From Chanos chanos (taxonomy: Eukaryota > Chordata > Actinopteri > Gonorynchiformes > Chanidae), in contig NC_044500.1 of NCBI RefSeq assembly GCF_902362185.1, forward strand, positions 40,932,058-40,996,057: a DNA stretch of 64,000 bases. The letters run 5' to 3'. A program made the position numbers and the translations under genes. Shown piece by piece: positions 1 to 11,500 of the stretch (the first letter of the stretch is position 1; each line of letters opens with the position of its first letter). A model generated the notes under the pieces. That model searched no databases, was not told the origin of the DNA, and saw only the letters and a list, made by a program, of their open reading frames with translations.

Positions 1-558
1 ACAGGAAAAGGATGAAGGGCAATTCTAACAAGTTTGGGGAACTTGGGAGGTTTTAGTCAGTGTTGATTTTGGATTCTGCTCTCAAAATGTCCACAAAAAT
101 TTGCATTTTCATCGACGGCTAATTTTTCAACAGAAAAAAAAAAAAAGCGCTTTGTTCTTTTATTGAATGTGTTCTGTAACAATCACTCTGCCTTGATTTG
201 TCACGTGACCAGAAAGTAGAGATCGGATAGTGATTAGACTACACGGGGTCATGTACGGGTCATCATAACCAGTCAAAAATCAAAACAGATGGAGAATTCC
301 TGAGCCCTCAGAATCAGTGTTTCACATCTTTGAGGCAACATATTTTCTCTAGTTGAGAAGGGGAATTATACTGGCTTTAGTTAGAGTGTAAGTCCTGTTT
401 TCTTTGCATAACTTAGAAAGTGTCACTCTAGCGTGTTTTTTTGGGTGACCCAGTGTACTTAAATTACAGTTTAACTTTTTTTTTTTTTTTTTTTTTAGTT
501 AGAAACAAATTTCCCCAGCAACTACTGCTGCGGTTTACTTTTATTCCAATGACACATA

Positions 559-584
559 TGTGTGTGTGTGTGTGTGTGTGTGTG
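559..584. repeat. (TG)n microsatellite
   Basis: About thirteen uninterrupted TG units. Confidence 0.95.
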
Positions 585-770
585 AGTCAAACACAAGGAG
601 CCAGAAAACCATTTTTCCCAGTATGCACCAACACTCCTGACGTCCGCCTGTCTGCCTTCTCTTTTACTTTCATACTTTCTATTTTTGTGTTTTTGTTTGC
701 TTGTTTTTTTTGTTATCACTTCATCTGGAATTCAGCTCCATGGTTCTGATAAACACGGGGCACCACTCGG

Positions 771-840
771 TCTCTCTCTCTCTCTCTCTCTCTCTCCCTC
801 TCTCTCTCTCTCTTTCTCTCTCTCCCCCTGTCTGTCTCTC
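771..840. repeat. (CT)n microsatellite
   Basis: Long CT run with scattered interruptions; the open frames on either strand here are products of the repeat. Confidence 0.95.
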
Positions 841-2175
841 AGATGTAATTGTGATTTAACAGAAGCATGACAGTGAGGGCACAAGACCTTCAGCATGTGA
901 AAACAAACAAATAAACAAATAAGATAAGTTAAAAAATATGTAGAGCATCTTATCTTTACATGAAAATAAAAATGTGTAAAATGATAAATGTTTCCTTGAG
1001 CCAAGCGGAGGGGAGGAGTGGAAATTTGAAAACAACTCCCCAGTCCTCTAGTTTGATCATGATCTCAGAGCATAACCTCATTGACTTAGGGTCACCGAAA
1101 GGGCTAATTACACACCAAGAAAAGCAGTAGGAGGATAGCGTGTAATAGTTTATACTACACTTCACCAACGGTGTTCAGGAGCACCGCTGACAAGAAAAAA
1201 AGCAAAATCAATAAAACTCTCATCCATTAAGATCTTCACCACTTCTCGTACATTCAAGTTCATAGAGGGAACCGCGGTAAGGAGGGAATGAGAGAGAGAC
1301 AGAGAGAGAGAGAGAGAAGGTGGAAAAAAGAGAAAGAGAGTGTAGGAGAGCGTTGTGGAGATAAAGCCCAGGCAGCCATGTGGGTGATTCCAGTCTCGGT
1401 CAGGTGTATCCAAACAGCGGCCATGTCAGACAGACGGGCAGGCAGACTGGCGTCAGTTGGCCACACGCGTGTCCCGGCGCACCACACGCCAAGAGCCCGC
1501 ATACCACTGCTCCCACACACGTGTACACAATGAAAGCTCAGTCCCTGCATCACGCACCACCGCCACCAGCAATGTGAAAAATTCAAACAAGGACAAAGGT
1601 ACGCTGAAGGAGGACTGTTGTTATGGGGGGGGGGGGGGCTGACAAGTTCTGCAGAGGTGAAGGAGGGGTCAAGGGTGTAAAACAGGTCTTGAAGAGGGAG
1701 ATCAGACCACGAGTGACAGGTTAGGTGATCCTCTGAGCGTATCAGTACTAAAGTGGTATCAAACAGCACTGGTTATTACACAAAAGGGTCGTTTACGCTT
1801 GTGTCTAATGGCATAGCTGACATGGTATTGAAGGATGATCTCTTTCCATTTTCTTTAATACGTAGCGTTAGTGTTTAGTATTGCAGATCGCATATCACCA
1901 ACTGTTCAATTAAATGGGACTCTTCTGTAATCTGAGATCCCTGTTTTCACAAGTGAACTCATCATGTGTATTTACATATGCGTTCAAATTACCTATGTAA
2001 ATATACACATCCTTATCATTAAAATAAATGTATTTAATGAAGGCGTGTGTAAAGTACACTTTTGTAAGTGTCATATACATATATTTTCATTTGTGTTCCT
2101 AATTTACACATACCAAGAAAGAAGCCTATTCTAATAAGAATTTAAACAAGGTCTAATTTTCAGATTTGCCAGCAT

Positions 2176-2205
2176 GAAAAGAAAAGAAAAGAAAAGAAAA
2201 GAAAG
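2176..2205. repeat. (GAAAA)n microsatellite
   Basis: About five perfect pentanucleotide units followed by a GAAAG end. Confidence 0.9.
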
Positions 2206-2980
2206 AAGACAAAAACAGTGCCCGATGCAAAGTAAAGCTAGAGACAGAACTTAACTTAATGTAATTTGTTTTAATTTTTAAAAATTATCATAAGGCTAAA
2301 TGTTACTTTGCTGACCTCAGAGCTGAGATGTTTCCAGATGAAATCCTTCACACATACTTTTTTCATCAAAATATTTCATAATTAAATCTCTTTGATCTCT
2401 TTAGTTCAGAGGTGGGCTGAACCGCCAAGGTGTGTGTTGGAAAATGCATGATTCTGTGTCATTACATTGACTGAAGACACCAACTGAGATTTGGGACATT
2501 TCAAGGCTTGATATGGCCTGAAATTAAACTTAGTTTCATTTAAACAACATAAATATCCTCAAATTCATTTTTTAAATTTTAGCCTCTGTCCTCCAGTTCA
2601 AAAATGTGACAAATTCCAACATCAGCAGTCTGCTCTCTGTTTTTAAAATGACCTGCTTCTCCAGAAAAATATTTCACGGCCTTGATTTACTAAATAATTA
2701 GAACGCGACCACAACATCAAAGTGTAGCCTAACTAGTCCCCACACACACCAGTGTAACAATGTCAGGAAACACTCACATGACCTCCACATACCAAACATA
2801 CTACTGGCTTCTTAGACTGTATGTGAACTTTTAACTCAAAAGGTCATTAGTTATGTCATGGTATGTGCATGGGTGAAATACGTATTAAAGAGCGGTTGGT
2901 GGTGACTACAGTTAACACAAGCTGTATGTCATCTGAGAATGTCCACAACCTTCCTTCCCACAGTTCATTATTGGCCTCTG

Positions 2981-2994
2981 CTGCCATCTGCTGG
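2981..2994 (-). promoter_or_regulatory. candidate CTCF core motif
   Basis: On the minus strand the bases read CCAGCAGATGGCAG, which fits the CTCF core consensus CCASYAGRKGGCRS at every position. It lies about 1.8 kb outside the leftmost ITIH fragment, where a cluster boundary could be. Sequence match only; a chance hit is possible. Confidence 0.35.
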
Positions 2995-3310
2995 CCAGGA
3001 TACACACTTTCACAGGACTGAGGTGAATATACTTAAAAACTCCTCCTCCTACTGACTCTGATAAACCATCTAGCCATCAGATATTCAGGGAATAAATCCC
3101 ACAAAACAGAGAAAATACAAAGCTCCCAGTAACAGCTCCAGAGTCAAAATGGAGAGAGTGAGAGGGAGCGACAGGGGCTTGCAACATCTCTGGACACTGA
3201 GTTTATTTCACCAATTCCTCCACCCATTGAGAAAAGCATCTGGTCTGAATTAACAGACCTCACCCCTTGCCCCCCCCGCCCCCTTTAAACTCCAAAACAC
3301 GCACGCATGT

Positions 3311-3405
<95 letters not shown>
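3311..3405. repeat. (CA)n microsatellite
   Basis: About 95 bases of nearly pure CA with rare interruptions. It accounts for the Thr-His and Val-Cys open frames on both strands. Confidence 0.97.
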
Positions 3406-3407
<2 letters not shown>

Positions 3408-3640
3408 TCCCCTGAATCCCTCCAAGAAAATCCAACTCAACTCCTGAACTTCCGACATGACTCGGGTCAATGCTCCTGGCCTCGACCCACAAGGAAACAC
3501 ATTACACTCATCTAATCAGAGCCAAGGAGACAAAATACACATCAGAAATCTCACTCTCCTAAACTCTCACTCAAAGTCATCCACACTCAATAATGCACCA
3601 CACATTAGGCTGCATCACCCTGAGGTCAGCAGCTCTGCAG

Positions 3641-3933
3641 GCAAAACTGAACAGTTATTATCACAAAGTTCATTTTGTGTTGAATGAGAGAGAGGGAGAG
3701 AAAGAGATAGAGAAAGAGAGAGAGAGAGATTCAAAAGACAGAGACAGACTGATAAACTGAACAGTTATTATCACATAGTTCATTTTTTTTTAATGAGAGA
3801 GATTCAAAAGACAGAGACTGACACACAAACGGACAGACTGATAGACAGACAAACTGAGCAGTTACTTTCATAGTTTACTTTGTTTTTAATTAGAGAGAGA
3901 GATTAAAAAGACAGAGGTAGACAGACAAACTGA
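3641..3933. repeat. minisatellite-like tandem repeat, three units
   Basis: A unit of about 85-115 bases occurs three times. Each begins near 'actgaacagttattatcac', passes a T-rich 'agttcattt' piece and a GA-rich stretch, and ends with 'gattcaaaagacagagac'. The units have drifted in length mainly through the GA tract. Confidence 0.75.
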
Positions 3934-4751
3934 TGGTATGAACAGCTACAGAACTGTACATCTCTTCAGCAAAACAGAGATGATGCTTCCCCTGCCCAAC
4001 TAGTAACTGTTTGTCTTACTGACCATGTCAAAATATGTATGTGAATAGCTACTGACTTAGCTGAATCACCTACTTAATATGCTCTTCATCTCAGATAGCA
4101 GCATAGTAGACGATGACAATTACTTTAAGTGCCTTACAGCTCTGGGTCAAATACACTGCTTTAAGGATTTGAATAAAACTTTTTCAAAGGCTCCTTTAAT
4201 TTTGTGCCCAAGCTCTCCTAATTACAATTTTGGGTTAAAGGATTACTATTATAAATTACCACAGGGTATTGGTGTGTTTTCCCCAATACTAAATTCCTTC
4301 ATTTGTTCACATAGCAAGGCATGAAATCAGAAGGGAGCCAACGATTCAAACATCGAAAGACTTCACTGAATCTGACCCAGAGCAGAAACTTCACATGAAA
4401 CCGTTTGTACACATACAATTTTCTACACAATTACATCAAACGCATATAGGAATACAATGAGCTTGTATCACATTTCATTTTACTGAGTCAGGAGCTACAG
4501 ATACCATAGACCATATACTTATCATAAATCATAAATATAGATGTAGGCTCAGTGCTGTTATACTTTATATTTATATTTTATCTATAATTTTAAGTATTTG
4601 CATTTTCTTATACTGAATGACTAATCAAACAAACAGATAGCAGATATCCCCATATAGCTCCATATTGATATTATTTATTTTATATTTGTTTTGTACAATC
4701 TTTGCACCGACAGTTTTAGAGGAGGCAGTATGAATCTTGTCCTAGAGAAGT

Positions 4752-5667
4752 CAGGCTGAAGGACAAAATACACTGGACTCATAAAAACATAACACTTGTT
4801 CACTCTCTGTCAAACATCTCACCTTTTTATCAGTGACAGTTTTCTGTACCAGAGAAAGCAGTTCATTTGTGATAAATGTGGCATTGACATCCAGGAAAGT
4901 AATACCCTGTGGTTCATAGACATCTGCAACAATCTGTGGGGCAAAAGATGGCTCTAATGAAACACTGAGCTGTGCTGAATTGTTTACACACATGGGTCCA
5001 TTGAGAAACCAAGATAAATACTGCACCTCAAAGTGCTGAACCAACTCCTTGGGTTTAACACGGATCATCATCTCATAGTTGCCAAGACATCGCTGGAGCA
5101 GCTCCTCATAAGTACAAATGTGACATGACTGTTGGCAGCAACGTTGACTGACATGGAGAGCATCTCCATCTTCCTCCCTGAAGCCCTGAAATTTATGCAT
5201 AGTCAGTCACACACATCACTCCCACTAACATGAGAGTAGCAGCATAGAGTGGACACGGAACCGCTCACTGGCTTTTTTCTTCACTCACTTTACCAGGCCA
5301 GCAGTCTGCCCTGTGGATACAGCTTTCTCATACTGCTTCTTAGCTTTTTCTTTCTCCTTTACCTCACCCACGTAAACCCAACCTTCAATCTCCCTGGAAC
5401 AAAAACACATTGTCTACTTGGACTGATTTCTTATGATTTAACATCACCTTAATCTGATAAAGTGAGAACTATGGAGAAATATTGTTCAGTCAATGAAATA
5501 TAACCATAAAGATGAAATTATTTAGGCAATTTTATCTTAAATGTTTTACTTACAAGTTACTTGTAGAGTGTCACAGTAATGAGTGTTTTAGCAAGAGCTG
5601 TGAATTGACAGGAGTTGCAAGCTCCGTGTACAAGGTCCTTACCTTGACATCATCTGTGCTTCTTTTG
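4752..5667 (-). pseudogene. ITIH pseudogene fragment (exons 3, 5, 6, 7)
   Basis: Remnant of a second ITIH gene on the left arm. Read on the minus strand it keeps a copy of exon 3 (about 5644-5667, KRSTDDVK), no exon 4, then exons 5, 6 and 7, ending at about 4752 just before exon 8. Exon 7 carries SLEPSFAPQ upstream of [10 protein letters not shown], as in the whole gene at 33858-41173; the neighbouring gene at 8529-17563 has SLDPSFGPQ. Exon 6 has lost four bases relative to both whole genes (TTTGTACTTATGAGG here), which shifts the frame, and the exon 3 acceptor no longer ends in AG. It is therefore the decayed mirror copy of the plus-strand gene rather than an extra exon block of its neighbour. 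Confidence 0.85.
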
Positions 5668-6525
5668 TGTAAATAGATGTTGGGGAGACATAAGATTAGG
5701 ATTAGCATAGTCTACTGAAGATTTAGAGATTCTGAATTATAATTCTCCTTAAAAATCTGACATGTTGTTGATTAATGTGGTTCTTAATGATTCTTGTTCA
5801 TGAATTTATGTTAATGAAGATGCTATGTGTCTAGTTTGCCTGTATTGTCTCATGGTGTGTTACTGATGTTGTTCCTGAAGACGCTTACATGACTACATTA
5901 CTGTGATTAATGTGATCAATGTGATTGTGAAATGACATCAGATACATATTATGTCTTTCAATTATTAACATCTAGAAAGTTTTTCCCCTTTTTGATTAGT
6001 TTTGTTTTGTTTTTCTTGGTCAAAGCAATTCCACAGTAAGTGTTAAGTGTCTTATTACTGTGGTATTTTATTTTATTTGTATTTTAGATTGCCTTAATTA
6101 CTTTATTTAATTTTACTTTACTGTATTCTATTTACTTATTTCCTCTGTACATTTGACTAAATCTCGCAGATGTTTTTGTATTTATTCATACAAAATTACG
6201 CAATTTAAGTTTTTTCTGTTGGGTTTGGGTGTTTCTGAAGTACAATTGCAGCCTATAGACAATATCACATTATATCACACTGAGTACATATCACACTGAT
6301 TAGATATCACAATATAACATAATATCACTTTATAGCACAATGAGTTGATATCACATTAGAACATAATATCACATTATATATCACACTGAGTAGAAGTGAA
6401 TGAGGTGTGCATCCAGAACAGGATGCTTTCAACTCACAGAGTAGTGTTTCACTGTTGATGTTTCTATATTCCGTAAACAGATTATTTGAGGATGACAGTA
6501 AACAAATACAGAGATATTTAGGACT
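5668..6525. other. ITIH downstream flank, left arm
   Basis: No gene. The part from about 6230 to 6525, read on the minus strand, matches 31610-31870 on the plus strand, including the run of GTGATAT-type short repeats. It is the 3' flank of the minus-strand ITIH gene, separated from that gene by an L2 insertion. The stretch 5.67-6.23 kb is AT-rich and unassigned. Confidence 0.7.
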
Positions 6526-6529
6526 ATAA

Positions 6530-8093
6530 GAGGAAAAACAGGGCCTATAAGGGGAAAAACAGGGACATTGTCCAGCCCACTGCATCACCCCCAGACGAGC
6601 TCAACGCTTGTTACGCTCGGTTTGATGCGGTCAACACGGTGCCCGCCATGTGTCCTCCAGAAAACGGCTGACGTGAGATGGTCCTTCCATAGGGTCAACT
6701 CCTGCAATGCTTGAGGTGTGTGTTGCCCAGCTGGCAGAAGTGTTCACCAACATCTTCAACCTCTCCCTGAGTCAGTCCGTGGTCCCCACCTCCCTTCAAG
6801 GCGTCCACCATCGTTCCTGTCCCCATGAAACCAGTGGCCTCCTGTTTAAACGACTACCACCCTGTTGCACTGACATAAGTCATCATGAAGTGCTTCGAGC
6901 AACTAATCAAAACCCACGTCTGCTCCGCCCTTCCTGATACCTTGGACCCTCTTCAGTTTGTGCACAGATCAAACAGGGGCACAGATGATGCCGTTGTCTT
7001 GGCGACACACACCGCGCTCACCCACCTGGACAAAGGGAATACATATGTGACAATGCTCTTCATTGATTACAGCTTGGCGTTCAGCACCATCATTCCCTCA
7101 AACTCGTCTCTAACTTCATTGATCTTGGACTGACGGGCAGGCCCCAGGTGGTGAGAATTGGCAGCCACACCTCATCCTGATCACATCACCGAAGACCTCT
7201 CCATGTTCACTACATATGGACACCGCAGTCAAGAAAGCTCACCACTTTCCTGAGAAGATTGGGGAAGTTTGGCATGAACGGCAGCGTCCTCACGAATTTC
7301 TACTGGTGCACCATCGAGAGCTTCCCGACGGGCTGCATCACAGTCTGGTACGGGAACTGTTCTGCCCACAGCCGCAAATCACTACAGAGAGTGGTGGAGG
7401 CCGCACAGCATACCACTGGCAACAGACTCCCTGTCATTCAGGATGTCTTCCATCAGAGGTGCCTGCGGAGGGCACAAAGCATCATCAAAGACCACAGCCA
7501 CCCACCATGCAGACTGTTCTTCTTCTTACCCTCTGGCAGACGATACATGAACATGGCTGCACGTACGTTTTCACCACCGGGCCATAAGGCTTCTCAACTC
7601 ACATGTGTAAATATTCCACCACACATATTTGCTTACCTGCTTGTTGTACTATTTACTGTTTACTTGCACTGCTTACTGTTTACATGCACTGTTTACTGTT
7701 TACTACACTGTTTACTGCACTGTTTACTGTTTACTACACTGTTTACATGCACTGTTTACTGTTTACATGGAAATGCACCCTGACTGTTGCTATTGAACCA
7801 GAACTGTTACATACCCCATTTGCAATCTTGTTGTGTACACTATTTACTTTTACATATCACTAAGTAAAAGTACTATGCAGTTTCATACATGTACATATCT
7901 TTATATTTTATTATAGCTCATATATGTTCTATTTAAATCTTTTATCTTACACCCTGTATTTCTACAACTAGTGCTTATGGTCAGCTTATTGCTGAGTTGA
8001 CCTGTTTCTCTCGACCAACACATTTCATTGTACAGTTGACCCTGTGTGAACCTACATATGACAAATGAAACTGAACTGAACTGAACTGAAGAC
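6530..8093 (+). mobile_element. L2-type LINE insertion, rearranged
   Basis: Plus-strand fragments of an L2 reverse transcriptase are readable in several frames. Around 6700-7100 come fragments fitting VPVPxKPVAS, NDYHPVALT, MKCFEQL, LDPLQF and MLFIDYSLAFSTI. Around 7230-7590 come the C-terminal pieces FGMN, GCITVWYGNCSA, LQRVVEAAQH, RCLRRAQSIIKD and LPSGRRY. There are several frameshifts, and the part of RT between about 7135 and 7220 is missing. The 3' end has CTGTTTA-type repeats (7650-7770) and a tail of CTGAA repeats at 8069-8090. Comparison with the right arm at 31.5-31.65 kb, which lacks it, sets the boundaries to within a few bases. A near-duplicate of about 20 bases (ctataagaggaaaaacaggg) marks the left edge. 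Confidence 0.85.
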
Positions 8094-8528
8094 AGCAAGC
8101 TGTCCAGACAGTGGGCGGTGCCAAGACAAAAAAAAGACAGTCCAGACACAGAAATATTTTACGTGAATAAACTTAGCTAGCAACAGGTAAAACACAGATA
8201 TATTGTGAACACAGGGGAATAGTCCTGCCACTCAGCATTTCAACATTACACACCTTGTAAATGAGAGAAACTGTACTCTACAGATAGGGATTGCAGTAAA
8301 TCAATAATGAGGGTACACCTGTAAGGATAAATGGCTTGAACATTTATTTGACGCTTATTGTTACAAAAAGTTTAGTTCTGTGAATTTGATTAGACCGTAG
8401 GTAGCCAAAATTCAGTTGATTTTATCATATGAAAATTTAAAAAATATTGCAATTTCATTTTTAAAGGTCAAGTATTTTAATTTGAACAGAGGCAGAATGC
8501 ATGACAACAGCATAGTAGATGCTATTAC
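8094..8528 (-). other. 3' UTR and downstream flank of the minus-strand ITIH gene
   Basis: Follows the TGA at 8529-8531 on the minus strand. A minus-strand AATAAA (8343-8348) lies about 180 bases after the stop and is a plausible polyadenylation signal. Bases 8094-8190 match 31.51-31.61 kb of the right arm. Confidence 0.55.
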
Positions 8529-11500
8529 TCAAATGGTCTTAAAGAGCCCAGATACAATGTAGTCTGAATGGGTTCCATCGATGATCCCTGTGCCATTGTG
8601 ATGAATGAACCAGCAAGGAACATTCTCTCCATTCTTTATATCATGTCTGAAGTCTCGCTGCCAGCCCCTAGTCAGACAGAACCATGTCACATTAGCTTAA
8701 CGTTAAATTACCATGGTAAAACCATGTGCTTGACATGATATTTCCTTTGTATAGCAGTTTTTAAACTCTTTTCTGCTGTTTTAGTTAAAAGTGTATACTT
8801 GGAAATTTTAACCTGATATAGAATGTTGGCAAGCTTGTAAATGGTCAATGCTTGTTTTATTTGAAAATACATTGAAAAGGTTTGTCAGCTGTATGTTTGT
8901 AAATGCAGTAGTTTCTTCTCCTGCTATATACCTGGTGACTCTGAGCTCATGTCCTTTCACAAACATGGTGGCATCTGGTTTGTCTGGATCCTGCCCTTCG
9001 TATAAATCACTCACCTCAAACTTCACACCATGGTAAAACTGTCCTGCAGAGAGAAAGACTCGGCATGAGTGAGAATACAAAAGCAGCCAAGTGATGACTA
9101 TGACATTTAACCACAGTTCTCTTTATGGTTTACTCGACTGAGTTGTACTATGTACAACATAGACAGGTGTCTTTGATGGTGTTCTCCATAATGTCACACA
9201 GAAGTTACCAAGCAGGCCATGAACAGAGGGGGAGAGGAGGTGGCTGTCCAGGGTGTAGAAGCCCAGGAAGTCCTGATGGTACGGATGTTTTTCCCACACT
9301 TTGTGGAGGATGATGACAAACTTCACAGAGTTCCTAAGGGTCACTGTCAGAGTCTGGTCCTTAGTGAGCTGCACATCCATACTGTGCAAAGAAGGAGGGT
9401 TTGCATTCAGCAGCTGTTTGAACAGAAAACCTGAGTCTCCCCTCTAGAGGGCAGCACAGAGAGAGACTTACAGGATATACCCTACATAGATCAAACAATC
9501 TGTACACTGTTGAGGCCCCGTGAGTTTGGATTATGTAAAGTAATGGCAAGCTTTTTATGGCAACAGTGCCACACTTACTTTAGTCCTTTGATGGAGGCAG
9601 TGTCAGACCAGACGAGCTTTATCTCTTTGCCACTTTCAGATATGATAATCTCCTTTGTGCTCACCATCAGTTTGACACCCAGCTTTTCGTGAATAATCCC
9701 AAAACGTCCAAAATAGGTGTTCACCTTGCTGTCTGGATCCACCTTCTTATCTCCAATGGTTTGCCCATTCACCAAAATCCCTTAGAAACAACATTAGGTT
9801 AGGCATCAACTCTTATTTATAATGCCTCTAAGTCTTCTGAATGTGAGTGAATGACTGGCTTTGCTTTGTCAGAGATGTTGTCGCATAGGGAAGGACTGAG
9901 TTTCATCTGGTGGTCTATTTCCTCACCTGACTTTGGGTCTTTCACTAGGTTGAAGATGGTCCCTGGTGCTTCATCAACATTGAAGCAGAGAGCATCATTC
10001 TGTTTTGGCAGCTCAATGATGAAGTGCGGATCTCCATCCACTGCCAAAACAAATAAACCAAAAATTAAGAGAGAAGTGTGTGCTTGATTCAGTGTCAGAT
10101 TTTATCAGTAAAACATTACTTAATCAAACAGTTTCAATATCTGAAATTATTCTAATTTAAATGGTACCATTATCTTTATTTCCAGAGACATATAACAAGG
10201 ACTTACCAAAATACGTGGGTCGAGAATAGGAATGGCTGGTCCACTGAGGAGGAGGAGCAGAGTATCCTTGAAAAGTATTTGTTTATTTGTTTAATTGTTT
10301 GTTTATTTATTTATTTATTTGTTTATTTTTCAGAGAAATGTCAGGCTTAAACTTACCTCTTGAAGGCTTCCTCTGTTCTGTGGAAAAAATACCGGGAAGA
10401 AATGGTCACTTGGACAGGTCTATGCAGAACATATCATTATGCCTCCAAAAGGCTCACTTTTTTCTTACCCTTGGGAGTAGGGTAGGTCTACAATCCACAA
10501 TAATTTTGCTCCAGCTCTGGAGTGGGATATGTACCATGTATTCAGTGTGTGGTTTTAAGTTCTTAAGTTCTATTAACAGTAATAGAATTTCATATAAGTC
10601 TAAGGCTGGGATGGGTTCACCTGATATCAGTGTCAGGACCTTCCAAGTTAAGTAATTGCTCTAAGCTAAGCATGCTTTGGGGCAAATACATTATTTCAAG
10701 ACCACAGTACCCTCAGTTAGTTTGTCTGCAATGAGTGTGTCGTCTTTTGGATCATCTCCCTGTGGTTTAGTGACAACCATGGATGTGAGTGGGGTGACAA
10801 AGCTGTAACGTAGGGAGAGGTCCAAGGCCTCAGCAGTAACATTCTCCCTCTCCTCAGGTGTACCTATGTCTCTAACCCCAACAAGACAACATTACATTTA
10901 TTTTCATTTCACTGAAATAATCATGACAATAATCATGAAATTAGGACTATAAAAAAACACTGACTTCTTTTTCAAGAGCTGCTGTATTGTCAGGTATGCC
11001 CACAGACGCTCAGTGAAGTCCCCAAAGATGTACTCTTCGTCAGGATAGATGGTATCCCAGTCCAAAGCACTGGTCTGGCTCTGGACAGCAAACTCCTGGT
11101 CCACCTTTGAAGAAACCACTATGCAGTTGCAGTTAACAATTTTAATATTGGTTTTGCAAGTAAACTCTAGTTACCAAACTTTGTATGCATTTATGAAGTG
11201 ACGACACCAGACTTTGACTGGTCTGAGGTGAATTGTGGTGCTCTTTCATGTCCTAGTTATGGGTCAGTGCCATAATATTCTATATCACATGTCAATATCT
11301 CTCACCCCCTGTGCAGACACTTCAACCAGAAAGTTGTCCAACTCTATTTCATTCAGACGCCCAGCAACCACGATTTCAGAGCCGCCGAAGAGCTGCTTAA
11401 AGTGGCTGTCAGTTAATGAATTCACCATGTTCTCCGGGTAACGCATGTTCACATCCAACAACAGCGGGTTAGCCACTTCATCATAGAAACCCTTTAAATA

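Larger units (their letters stand above)
1..2970. other. gene-free stretch
   Basis: No exon, RNA gene or recognisable transposon was found. The stretch is AT-rich with a poly-T run near 477-496, a TG run at 559-584, a CT run at 771-840, an AG run at 1290-1318, a G run near 1626-1638 and an AAAAG run at 2176-2205. Open frames here are short and mostly follow these simple repeats. Confidence 0.6.

Noticed and set aside
3250-3515. Open frames of Thr-His or Val-Cys on both strands
   Set aside because: They are direct translations of a CA/TG microsatellite with no flanking coding signal.
4751-5200. 149-codon minus-strand frame as an independent gene
   Set aside because: It is a frame-shifted reading through ITIH exons 6 and 7 and the intron between them.
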